A DNA stretch of 64,000 nucleotides. It comes from Blautia liquoris (GTDB taxonomy: Bacteria; Bacillota; Clostridia; Lachnospirales; Lachnospiraceae). Within the stretch, counting starts at the first letter, position 1. The number at the start of each line of letters is the position of its first letter. The position numbers and the translations under genes were made by a program. Below are positions 1 through 8,710 of the stretch, in pieces. Under the pieces are notes generated by a model. It worked only from the letters and a program-made list of their open reading frames with translations, made no database searches and was not told where the DNA came from. The stretch is taken from assembly GCF_015159595.1 (NCBI RefSeq), contig NZ_CP063304.1:1612001-1676000 (forward strand), written 5' to 3'.

Positions 1-818
1 CAAACAACAGAAAGTGAAAGAAGAGATTCTTCTGTCTCAAGAGTTGGAAAAGAGGAAACTACTTCATTGCGCCAAATATCAACTGCTTCATCCTGTCCAT
101 AGGAATAAGCGATATCCAGACACATCTGCCCTTTTTTATAAGGCTCTTTAAAACGTGTGTCGATATCTTTTTTCATCGCCTCAATCATTACTTTCCTGGC
201 CTGTTTTACACCTCGCACTTTGGCATAGGCATCCAGATTGTCCCCCTGAATGGTGAGTACCGGTTTTAGATTCAAAACAGTTCCAATCATTGCTGCCGCC
301 GGAGTGATACGTCCGCCTTTTTTTAAGTACTCCAGCGTATTTACCATCAGGTAAATGCTGGCCTGTAAAGATTCTTTTTCTAAAATCTCTTTGATCTGTC
401 TGCCACTGTAACCAGCTTTTGACAATCGAAGAGCGTCAAGTATAGATTGACGCATGGTAACTGAAATTCGTTTATTATTCACTACAAATACGCGATGATT
501 AAAGTCCGCTGCCAGAGCAGCAGCTGTCTCACAGGATGCAGACAGACCGCTGGACATGGGAATGTAGACCAGCTCATCGTGATTGCTTAATAACTTCTTC
601 CACAGTTCCATCAAATCCCCAGGGGAAGGCTGTGAAGTAGACACTTTGCATCCACTTTCCAAGGAATGATAAAAATCTGCCTGACTTAAATCAATTCCCT
701 CAAAATGAATTTTATCATCTATAAAAAATGGCATCGGAACGACAACGATGCCAAGTTGTTCTGCCTCTTCTTGTGTAATCCCACTGTTACTGTCGGTTAC
801 AATAGCTATATCCGGCAT
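1..818 (-). CDS. DegV family fatty-acid-binding protein (partial)
   Basis: The reading frame opens at an ATG at 818 behind an AGGAGGAG ribosome binding site and runs off the left edge of the window, so the C-terminus is missing. The N-terminus MPDIAIVTDSNSGI and the later KVSTSQPSPGD and PMSSGLSAS segments are typical of the DegV (EDD) fold. Family members bind a fatty acid and, as FakB proteins, present it to the kinase FakA for phosphorylation. A FakA-like gene is present at 24394-26061, so a partnership is plausible but inferred. About 272 residues are visible of a family that is usually about 280-290 long, so only a short tail should be missing. Confidence 0.9.
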   Translation of the reverse strand, partial: MPDIAIVTDSNSGITQEEAEQLGIVVVPMPFFIDDKIHFEGIDLSQADFYHSLESGCKVSTSQPSPGDLMELWKKLLSNHDELVYIPMSSGLSASCETAAALAADFNHRVFVVNNKRISVTMRQSILDALRLSKAGYSGRQIKEILEKESLQASIYLMVNTLEYLKKGGRITPAAAMIGTVLNLKPVLTIQGDNLDAYAKVRGVKQARKVMIEAMKKDIDTRFKEPYKKGQMCLDIAYSYGQDEAVDIWRNEVVSSFPTLETEESLLSLSVV

Positions 819-885
819 AAAACTCCTCCTTAAGCGTAACAATATGTGTATCATTAGCGTCAGAATACCTTTTGACACTTTCATC

Positions 886-894
886 ATTATATCA
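886..894 (-). promoter_or_regulatory. Extended -10 promoter for the degV gene
   Basis: On the minus strand the sequence reads TGATATAAT, a perfect TGn plus TATAAT extended -10 element, 67 bases upstream of the DegV start. The -35 region falls inside the preceding terminator stem and is weak, as is usual for extended -10 promoters. Confidence 0.55.
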
Positions 895-895
895 T

Positions 896-936
896 AAAAA
901 GACACTTTCGCAAAGGTACAAATATGCGAAAGTGTC
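896..936 (-). terminator. Intrinsic terminator after the TIGR03936 gene
   Basis: A perfect 12-bp stem (901-912 with 925-936, GACACTTTCGCA and its complement) with a 12-base loop is followed on the minus strand by TTTTT. It sits 9 bases after the stop codon of the radical-SAM-associated gene and separates it from degV. Confidence 0.85.
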
Positions 937-944
937 CGACCAGG

Positions 945-1652
945 TTATTCGATTTCGGTTCCCAGACACTCAAGCGGAACGAACTGATGCTCTCCGTCCT
1001 TTCCAAGGTCAGTATATATTTCCAGGCGATGTATCAAAAATGCATAAGGTGAAAAGGTCTCACCTAAATACGCTGAGAATGCATCCAGGACAATCTCTGG
1101 TTTCAGGTTATTCACACTTCCTGCGGATAACTGCAAGAAGATGGTTTTCCCTCGTACCTCCATCTGATAAATCAGAGGACGTATATCGATTTCCCGTGTC
1201 CCTTTTTTTGTTGTTTTCTCAAAGAATATATGCTCTTGCAAGAGAAAGCGGCAGACATGATCTTTCCATCCATCCCTAAATCCCATCCCCTCCCGGAAAG
1301 ATATCAGGTAATCACATGCACAGACGAGTGCCATGCCGTTCGAAGATTTTTCCTCAGGTATCTGGCGGATACTTAAGACACGAATACCTTCAGCCATGGT
1401 ATTGTTTAAACGTCGGATCATCTCTTTGGAAGAAGATGAAGTTTTTAATTCCATGTCAAAGTAATCGCCTTCTGTAGTCAGCCCCACGCCCAGTGGTGAA
1501 GCAAATGACATAATCATATGGGGTGAATAACCCTCCGAATAGGCGACATCTATTTTGGCACGACGCATGGACTTTTGAAAATATCTCAGTGTATCAAGAT
1601 GTCCGACAAATTTTACAGGACCTTCTTTTTGAAATTTAACTCTAACCTTCAT
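945..1652 (-). CDS. TIGR03936 family radical-SAM-associated protein (DUF2344)
   Basis: This 235-residue protein begins MKVRVKFQKEGPVKFVGHLD and contains the SEGYSPHMIMSFASPLGVG segment characteristic of DUF2344/TIGR03936. I chose the ATG at 1652 because GGAGG lies 8 bases upstream; an in-frame upstream extension lacks such a site. It overlaps the 3' end of the TIGR03960 radical SAM gene by 11 bases. The two families are known to occur as neighbours or as a fusion, which implies a joint function, but the reaction is not established. A strong terminator follows. Confidence 0.85.
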   Translation of the reverse strand: MKVRVKFQKEGPVKFVGHLDTLRYFQKSMRRAKIDVAYSEGYSPHMIMSFASPLGVGLTTEGDYFDMELKTSSSSKEMIRRLNNTMAEGIRVLSIRQIPEEKSSNGMALVCACDYLISFREGMGFRDGWKDHVCRFLLQEHIFFEKTTKKGTREIDIRPLIYQMEVRGKTIFLQLSAGSVNNLKPEIVLDAFSAYLGETFSPYAFLIHRLEIYTDLGKDGEHQFVPLECLGTEIE

Positions 1653-3501
1653 AGCAGACACCTCCATGATAGCATCTTGCACCACATCCGGAACACTGTA
1701 TCCGGCAGTTTGGTGTCACTTTCTCCTTTTTTGCCTGATTCCATTCCCGGATCATAAACTCTTTACTGACACCGATATTAATAAAATCCCACGGGAGAAC
1801 TTCATCAGTACCACGTTCACGGATGGAGTAAAAGTCAGGATCAATATGGCATTCTTTGAAAGCCTCTTCCCAGTATGTGTGTTTGAAGAAATCGCTCCAG
1901 GAATCAAAAAGTGCACCGTTTTGATAGGCTCTTAAGATAACCGGACAAAGCCTGCGGTCTCCTCTTGCCAGGACTCCCTCGAGAAGCGTCACATCAGCCT
2001 CATGGTAGTGGTAACGAATGCTCTTTTGATTGATCTGTGATCTGACCTCGTCCTTTACAATCCGTGCCTTACTCAAGAATTCTTCTTTTGTATTCATAGG
2101 CGCCCATTGAAAAGGAGTAAATGGTTTTGGAACAAAGAAGGAGCTGCTGGCTGTAATCTGGCATTTCCCGTTCCTTTGTTCCTTTGGAAGTTCGTAATAT
2201 CGCTCTGCGATTTTCTGACATAGCCAGGCAATTCCCTTGATATCTTCTGTTGTTTCAGTTGGAAGTCCCAGCATAAAATACAGTTTTACTTTATTCCATC
2301 CGCCCTGGAAGGCCTCTTCGGCACCAGTGAGAATCTCATCTTCTGTCAGCCCCTTGTTGATTACATCGCGCAGACGTTGTGAGCCTGCCTCAGGTGCAAA
2401 AGTGAGGGAACTTTTTTTGATATCCTGAACTTTACTCATGACATCCAAAGAGAAAGCATCAATTCGAAGGGAAGGCAGTGAGATATTCACTCCTCTTTCA
2501 TTGCAGATGTCAATCAGCTTGCTGACAAGTTCGGAAAGTCTTCGATAATCAGAAGAACTTAAGGAGCTTAAGGAAATTTCTTCATGTCCCGTATGATCCA
2601 AAAGGATCTTGGCCATTTCAACCAGCTCATCGCAAGTCCTTTCACGAAGGGGACGGTATAACATGCCTGCCTGACAGAAACGGCATCCGCGGATGCAGCC
2701 TCTTTGTATTTCTATAACCACCCTGTCCTGCGTGGCTTTGATAAAAGGAACAACTGGCTTTTTTGGATATGGCATATCAGAAAGGTTCATCGCGATCTGT
2801 TTTTCAATACGATCAGGAACCTTATCTGTATTTGGGGAAAAAGCATCAATTGTACCATCTTTTTTGTAAGTTGTGTTATAAAAAGCAGGAACATAAATTC
2901 CTTTTATCTGTGCAGCTGCGAGTAGAAAATCGTAACGGGTTCCGCCAGCCTTTTTATTTATCTTATAAGCATTGAGAAGCTCATCATATACTGTTTCACC
3001 GTCACCAATATAAAAAAGGTCAAAGAAATCAGCCAATGGTTCCGGGTTATAAGTACAAGGCCCCCCTCCGATGACAATTGGATCGTATTCGTTCCTGTCT
3101 CTCGAGAAGATTGGTATCTGGCCAAGATCAAGGATCTGCAGGATATTGGTATAACACATCTCATACTGAATCGTAATCCCCAAAAAGTCAAAATCTTTGA
3201 TTGGATCTTGCGATTCCAGTGCAAAAAGGGGGAGTTCCTCATCTTTCATGATCTGATTTAGATCGGGCCATGGAGAATAGACACGTTCACACCATACATC
3301 ATCTCTTCGGTTGAACATATCATATAAAATTTGTATTCCCAGATGCGACATTCCAATTTCATAGACATCCGGAAAACACATGGCAAAACGGATATCAACT
3401 TTGGCGGCGTCTTTTACAACTGAGTTTACCTCGCCTCCGATATAACGAGCAGGCTTATCTATTTTCAACAATATCTCATCGCTTAATGCAAGCTTTCGCA
3501 T
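1642..3501 (-). CDS. TIGR03960 family B12-binding-domain radical SAM protein
   Basis: The 619-residue protein has an N-terminal cobalamin-binding-like (Rossmann) region, including FPDVYEIGMSHLGIQILY, and a radical SAM core whose cluster motif is RGCIRGCRFC (CxxxCxxC), followed by QAGMLYRPLRER. The C-terminus is rich in cysteines (CRIQCSGCGARCYHGGVC), suggesting a second metal site. It is co-transcribed with the DUF2344 partner that overlaps its stop codon. The substrate is unknown for the family; the pair often lies next to ribosomal or RNase G genes in other Firmicutes, which is not the case here. Confidence 0.9.
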   Translation of the reverse strand: MRKLALSDEILLKIDKPARYIGGEVNSVVKDAAKVDIRFAMCFPDVYEIGMSHLGIQILYDMFNRRDDVWCERVYSPWPDLNQIMKDEELPLFALESQDPIKDFDFLGITIQYEMCYTNILQILDLGQIPIFSRDRNEYDPIVIGGGPCTYNPEPLADFFDLFYIGDGETVYDELLNAYKINKKAGGTRYDFLLAAAQIKGIYVPAFYNTTYKKDGTIDAFSPNTDKVPDRIEKQIAMNLSDMPYPKKPVVPFIKATQDRVVIEIQRGCIRGCRFCQAGMLYRPLRERTCDELVEMAKILLDHTGHEEISLSSLSSSDYRRLSELVSKLIDICNERGVNISLPSLRIDAFSLDVMSKVQDIKKSSLTFAPEAGSQRLRDVINKGLTEDEILTGAEEAFQGGWNKVKLYFMLGLPTETTEDIKGIAWLCQKIAERYYELPKEQRNGKCQITASSSFFVPKPFTPFQWAPMNTKEEFLSKARIVKDEVRSQINQKSIRYHYHEADVTLLEGVLARGDRRLCPVILRAYQNGALFDSWSDFFKHTYWEEAFKECHIDPDFYSIRERGTDEVLPWDFINIGVSKEFMIREWNQAKKEKVTPNCRIQCSGCGARCYHGGVCYEG

Positions 3502-3554
3502 GTTTTTACCTCTTCTCTATGCGTAATTGTAAGTGTGTTTTTGACACGGGTTCT

Positions 3555-3583
3555 ATTATATCCTGTTTTATCTGACGATACAA
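3555..3583 (-). promoter_or_regulatory. Sigma-A-type promoter for the radical SAM pair
   Basis: On the minus strand a perfect -10 TATAAT (3555-3560) lies 17 bases from a weak -35 TTGTAT (3578-3583), about 54 bases upstream of the ATG at 3501. Confidence 0.5.
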
Positions 3584-3612
3584 GAGTCAAAAAGATAATA
3601 TATGTAACAGAA

Positions 3613-3639
3613 AGAGGCTGTTTATCAAAAACAGCCTCT
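3613..3639 (-). terminator. Terminator hairpin after enolase
   Basis: AGAGGCTGTTT and its complement form a perfect 11-bp stem with a 5-base loop just downstream of the enolase stop. The following T-tract on the minus strand (TTCTGTT) is short, so termination may be incomplete. Confidence 0.65.
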
Positions 3640-3666
3640 CATGGAGAACGTAATAGTTTTCAGTGA

Positions 3667-4992
<1,326 letters not shown>

Positions 4993-5059
4993 TTATTTTG
5001 CCAGGCAGAATATAAAATCTGTTTTTATGTTAGCCTAAACTAATTATCTGATAAAAATA

Positions 5060-5088
5060 ATTTTACCAGATATTGTAAAAAAGTTCAA
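5060..5088 (-). promoter_or_regulatory. Promoter of eno
   Basis: The minus strand reads TTGAAC, a 17-base spacer, then TAAAAT. It lies about 97 bases upstream of the enolase start, leaving a leader of about 90 nucleotides in which I see no strong structure. Confidence 0.65.
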
Positions 5089-5113
5089 GTTCTCGGAGAA
5101 AAAAACATGATAC

Positions 5114-5147
5114 AAAAAGGAGTCTTTTTCTATAAAGAAAAAACTCC
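5114..5147 (-). terminator. Terminator after the DUF47 gene
   Basis: A stem formed by GGAGTCTTTTTC (5119-5130) and GAAAAAACTCC (5137-5147) is followed on the minus strand by TTTTTGT. It closes the phosphate-transport operon. Confidence 0.75.
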
Positions 5148-5163
5148 AGTGTAAATATAACTT

Positions 5164-5784
5164 TTATGAATTTTTCATCACAACCAGCTGAACAATGTCT
5201 GCTGTATCCTCACAGGTATCAATACTTTTTTCTATATACCCAAAGATATCACGCCATGCGACTACCTCCAGAGGATCTTTGCAGTTTTTATGAAGATTAT
5301 ACATGCTTTCAATATAAAGCCGGTCTCCTTCTTCTTCGAGATCATTAATGCGGATGATGTTCTCTCTTAGCTTCTTCGAACGTTTAAAATTCACGAATTC
5401 ATCCATGATAACTTTCAATGTCTCGCAGCAGGAAACAGCGACCTTTACCATCTCCACAGCTCCCTGTCTGATCTCCGGAACCTGGCAGATATAGACATGC
5501 ATGAGAACATCTTCAATGGAATCCGTGATGTCATCAATCTTTGTGCTGATTTCAATGATATCTTCTCTTTCTATTGGAGTGACAAATGCCCTCGCTATCA
5601 CCTCAGTGATTTCATGCTTTTTTATATCACCTTGGTGCTCCAATTCATGAAGTTCGTCCCTTTTTTCTTTGATAGTATTAATATTGTAATTTGCAAGAAC
5701 ATCTTCCAAAAATCGAGCTGCACGGCAAGAGCAGTCTACGCATTCTTTGAAATTATCAAAATAAACCATATCACTTTTATTCAT
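5164..5784 (-). CDS. DUF47 (TIGR00153) PhoU-like phosphate transport regulator
   Basis: The 206-residue protein is predicted all-helical with the DUF47/TIGR00153 pattern, including the ELEHQGDIKKHEIT and DLEEEGDRLYIESM metal-ligand-like acidic segments seen in PhoU-related proteins. Members of this family are commonly encoded next to Pit-type phosphate transporters and are thought to modulate them. Here the gene follows the Pit gene by 49 bases and shares its promoter. A terminator lies immediately after it. The regulatory role is inferred from the family and the neighbourhood. Confidence 0.88.
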   Translation of the reverse strand: MNKSDMVYFDNFKECVDCSCRAARFLEDVLANYNINTIKEKRDELHELEHQGDIKKHEITEVIARAFVTPIEREDIIEISTKIDDITDSIEDVLMHVYICQVPEIRQGAVEMVKVAVSCCETLKVIMDEFVNFKRSKKLRENIIRINDLEEEGDRLYIESMYNLHKNCKDPLEVVAWRDIFGYIEKSIDTCEDTADIVQLVVMKNS

Positions 5785-5832
5785 ATTGTTATCCTTTCTT
5801 TCTATCAGGCTTTTCGCATCCAGCTTAATAAG

Positions 5833-6885
5833 TCAGGAAATAGCCATCAAAAGCTTAGCCATAAGAAAACCGATGATTCCACATCCTGGGAAAGTAAGAA
5901 TCCAGGTAAGTACCATGTCTTTAACCACATTTAAGTTAATGGATGAAAGACGTTTGACAGCACCGACACCCATAATTGCAGTCGTTTTTGTGTGCGTTGT
6001 GCTGACAGGTATTCCGAATAAAGTAGAGATCAGCAGGCAGACAGTTGCGGCGAGATCAGCGGAAAAGCCCTGATATTTTTCCAACTTGACCATATCCATG
6101 CCAACGGACTTTATGATCTTCTTTCCGCCAACAGACGTACCAAGTCCCATGATAATGGAGCAAAGAAGCATCATCCAGACCGGAAGTTCCACGCCTGATG
6201 TAGTATCCATACCGTGTGACAGATAAACACCCAAAAGCATAACACCCATAAACTTCTGTCCGTCCTGTGCACCATGCATAAAAGACATTGCTGCTCCGCC
6301 GGCGATCTGAGCCCATGTAAAGAATCCGTCTGTGTTCCGACGGTCAGCATTCCTGAACAAATAGGTGATCAGTTTACAGGAAAGAAATCCAAAGACAAAC
6401 CCGAGAATTGTGGAAAGAACCAGACCATAGATGACTTTTACCCATTCCGAGAAATTAATTCCGGAAATTCCACCCTGAAGTGCGATTGCAGCTCCGGAAA
6501 GGCCGGCGATCAGTGCATGGCTTTCACTGGTTGGAATTCCAAAATACCAGGCCGTAACAGCCCAGACAACAATTGCAGCCATGGCAGCACACAGTGCAGT
6601 CAGCGCGTCGGTATGATTTCCCTGAAAATTCACCATATTTTTGATTGTCATAGCCACAGTGGAATTTACCATAGACATTACAAAAACACCCAGAAAATTA
6701 AAAATGGCTGACATGATAATTGCAGGTTTTGCACCCATACATCTTGTGACAACACATGTCGCAATGGCATTCGGAGCATCTGTCCATCCATTTACAAAAA
6801 TAACACCTATGGTGAGCAGGATTGCAATAAAAAGTACAGGTGAGCTGGTCATCTGCTCGATAAAACCTGAAAATGTTAGATCCAT
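5833..6885 (-). CDS. Inorganic phosphate transporter, Pit family
   Basis: The 350-residue integral membrane protein matches the PiT (PHO-4) family, with the duplicated signature seen as VNGWTDAPNAIATCV near the N-terminus and FMHGAQDGQKFMGVM in the second half. Such proteins import metal-phosphate by symport with H+ or Na+. The ATG at 6885 is the only plausible start in frame, yet the best Shine-Dalgarno sequence (AAGGAGG, 6908-6914) is 22 bases away, with a small hairpin in between. It is co-transcribed with the DUF47 gene and divergent from bioY. Confidence 0.93.
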   Translation of the reverse strand: MDLTFSGFIEQMTSSPVLFIAILLTIGVIFVNGWTDAPNAIATCVVTRCMGAKPAIIMSAIFNFLGVFVMSMVNSTVAMTIKNMVNFQGNHTDALTALCAAMAAIVVWAVTAWYFGIPTSESHALIAGLSGAAIALQGGISGINFSEWVKVIYGLVLSTILGFVFGFLSCKLITYLFRNADRRNTDGFFTWAQIAGGAAMSFMHGAQDGQKFMGVMLLGVYLSHGMDTTSGVELPVWMMLLCSIIMGLGTSVGGKKIIKSVGMDMVKLEKYQGFSADLAATVCLLISTLFGIPVSTTHTKTTAIMGVGAVKRLSSINLNVVKDMVLTWILTFPGCGIIGFLMAKLLMAIS

Positions 6886-6895
6886 AGTACTTTTA

Positions 6896-6914
6896 GCCCA
6901 GTTGGGCCCTCCTT
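6896..6914 (-). promoter_or_regulatory. Unusual ribosome binding site with hairpin spacer
   Basis: On the mRNA, AAGGAGG is followed directly by GCCC-AACT-GGGC, a 4-bp GC stem closed by a tetraloop, then ten bases, then the ATG of the Pit gene. If the hairpin forms, it reduces the effective spacing from 22 to about 10 bases. Confidence 0.5.
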
Positions 6915-6936
6915 CTTTTACGTTGTAACAATTGAA

Positions 6937-6965
6937 ATCTTAGCACAGTAGTAAATTCTTGTCAA
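6937..6965 (-). promoter_or_regulatory. Promoter of the phosphate transport operon
   Basis: Minus strand: perfect -35 TTGACA (6960-6965), 17-base spacer, -10 TAAGAT (6937-6942), giving a leader of about 45 nucleotides. It is back to back with the bioY promoter. Confidence 0.75.
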
Positions 6966-7002
6966 TCGTTTTCAGTCATGAAAGGAGTGCAAATCCTTTT
7001 TG

Positions 7003-7032
7003 TTGACAAATTATGAGCAGGCATGGTACTAT
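7003..7032 (+). promoter_or_regulatory. Promoter of bioY
   Basis: Plus strand: perfect -35 TTGACA (7003-7008), an 18-base spacer and -10 TACTAT (7027-7032). The start codon lies about 38 bases downstream. I do not see a clear BirA-type operator. Confidence 0.65.
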
Positions 7033-7069
7033 TTTTTTAAAATAATGATGAATATGAGGGGGGATTTTG

Positions 7070-7614
7070 ATGAATACAAGTAGTAGAATCAAGACAAAAG
7101 ATATGGTGAATATAGCTTTGTTTACAGTGCTGATTGTTATTTGTTCCTGGATTTCTATACCGACGGTGGTACCATTCACGCTTCAGACTTTCGCGGTGTT
7201 TTTTCCTGCCTGGTTCTGGGAGGAAAGTATGGAACCTGTTCTGTTTTTATTTATCTTCTTCTGGGGGCTCTGGGGCTACCGGTTTTCTCTAATTTTACCG
7301 GTGGAATCGGTGCACTGCTGGGGCCGACGGGAGGATACCTTGCAGGATTCCTTTTAAGCGCATTGATGATGTGGATCATGGAGAATCTATTTGGCAGGAA
7401 AAGATGGGTTTTTATAGTTTCCATGATCCTGGGACTCCTTGTATGCTATGTTTTTGGAACTGCATGGTTCTTTTTTGTATATACGCTGGCTTCCAAGGCC
7501 ATTACCTTTAAAAAAATATTGGGTCTGTGCGTTCTCCCGTTTATCATTCCGGATCTATTAAAGATCAGTCTCGCCTTGATACTTAGTAAAAGGTTTTCCC
7601 ATATTATAAGATAA
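7070..7614 (+). pseudogene. bioY: bioY, biotin ECF transporter S component, frameshifted
   Basis: BioY is the biotin-binding membrane subunit of an ECF transporter. The first frame from ATG 7070 (RBS GAGGGGGG, 7056-7063) encodes the N-terminus including KTKDMVNIALFTVLIV and TVVPFTLQTFAVFF; the second, in the -1 frame, continues with CLVLGGKYGTCSVFIYLLLG, GLPVFSNFTGG and LLGPTGGYLAGF. The break is at a run of six T (7199-7204). One extra T would restore a normal 181-residue BioY. It may be a true mutation, an assembly error in the homopolymer, or slippage. The last 57 bases overlap the converging larC-like gene. Confidence 0.85.
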
Positions 7615-8706
7615 CTCTGCATAACGGTAGGCCTCTTCATAAGACATCTGAGTTTTTTCGCATAACGTTACAAGACTTTCATATTCCGGAGAAAAGTGCT
7701 CCTGATTTTCGAAGGTATACACTTTATAAGTGATTTCTCCCAGATTTGTTTTTCTGTTAACGGATCTGCGTTTTAGAATTGATCGACTCATCTTAAGGCG
7801 GCGTATTCCAATTGTGGTCGTATTCTTAAAGATAATATGTTCCATCTGGTTTCTGTCTGAAAGGGAACATATTACATTCAGCTGATAGGCCGGTCGGTTT
7901 TTCTTCATATAAATCGGTGTAAAATAGACATCTCTGGCGCCGGCTTTAAAGAGAGCACTCATGGTAAAGCCGAGAGCCTCACCTCTGCAGTCATCTAGAT
8001 TGCATTCCAGTTTCCATATCTGATCAGATTCGTGTTCCACAGAGGTTCCTGTTTCACAAGTCGTTTCTCTGATCAACATTGCACGAAACATTCCCGAAGT
8101 CTTCGTATTCTCAATTATGAAATTTTCCGGCAGTACTCTTGATGTAAAGACAGCCGCGACAAATGCCGCTCCGGTGGCAGTGATAAGTTCTCCCTGCTGA
8201 TCTGTAATGTGTAAGGGAATATTATATCTTTTTGCAATTTCGGCAACGGCAGGAACCGGAACGGGATACGTCTTCCGGTCGATACAAACGGTGCCAGTAC
8301 CTTCATATAAAACCGGCACAATCACATCTTTAATTCCAAGACTGTCCAAAAGTATGGCAGCACTTATGACATCGAGAAATACTTCATGGCCGCCCAGTGC
8401 AACAAGGCTGATCTCGTCAGTGGGAAGATGATCCAGTTTTGAAATGATCTCAATGAGGATCTCTAAAGTTCTACATATAATTTCTTTTGCGTTGTCACTC
8501 AACATAGATTGCGCTGTCAACTGCTGCAGTTTACGCAGTGAAGTTTCCTTTTTGATATGATAATCAGAATTATCTTTACAAAGTCCCGGGAAGTTTTCCA
8601 CTGCCTTATCCAGAGCGTGCTGATCGCCGCCCAGATATAAAAGGAGTGTGCAGAATTCATGTACATTAATTCCATCATAACACTGCAAATACAATATCGA
8701 ATTCAT
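7558..8706 (-). CDS. LarC-like nickel-pincer nucleotide cofactor protein
   Basis: LarC inserts nickel into the pincer nucleotide cofactor of lactate racemase-type enzymes. This 382-residue protein has the family layout: the PVPVPAVAEIAKRYNIP and GELITATGAAF segments, then a well preserved C-terminal half (LECNLDDCRGEALGFTMSAL, YFTPIYMKKNRP, TTTIGIRRLK). The N-terminal motif normally close to DCFSGISGDM reads QCYDGINVHE here, and the central histidine-rich motif is reduced to GGHEVFLD, so it is a divergent member. It is in one frame, unlike larC genes read by frameshifting. The start follows the upstream stop by 4 bases. No larA, larB or larE is in the window. Confidence 0.75.
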   Translation of the reverse strand: MNSILYLQCYDGINVHEFCTLLLYLGGDQHALDKAVENFPGLCKDNSDYHIKKETSLRKLQQLTAQSMLSDNAKEIICRTLEILIEIISKLDHLPTDEISLVALGGHEVFLDVISAAILLDSLGIKDVIVPVLYEGTGTVCIDRKTYPVPVPAVAEIAKRYNIPLHITDQQGELITATGAAFVAAVFTSRVLPENFIIENTKTSGMFRAMLIRETTCETGTSVEHESDQIWKLECNLDDCRGEALGFTMSALFKAGARDVYFTPIYMKKNRPAYQLNVICSLSDRNQMEHIIFKNTTTIGIRRLKMSRSILKRRSVNRKTNLGEITYKVYTFENQEHFSPEYESLVTLCEKTQMSYEEAYRYAELSYNMGKPFTKYQGETDL

Positions 8707-8710
8707 ATGA

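Noticed and set aside
872-1279. Plus-strand open frame of 135 codons
   Set aside because: It lies antisense to the conserved DUF2344 gene and to the terminator hairpin, with no family resemblance.
7558-8706. Programmed frameshift in larC
   Set aside because: Some larC genes are split into two frames, but here the reading frame is continuous through both halves.
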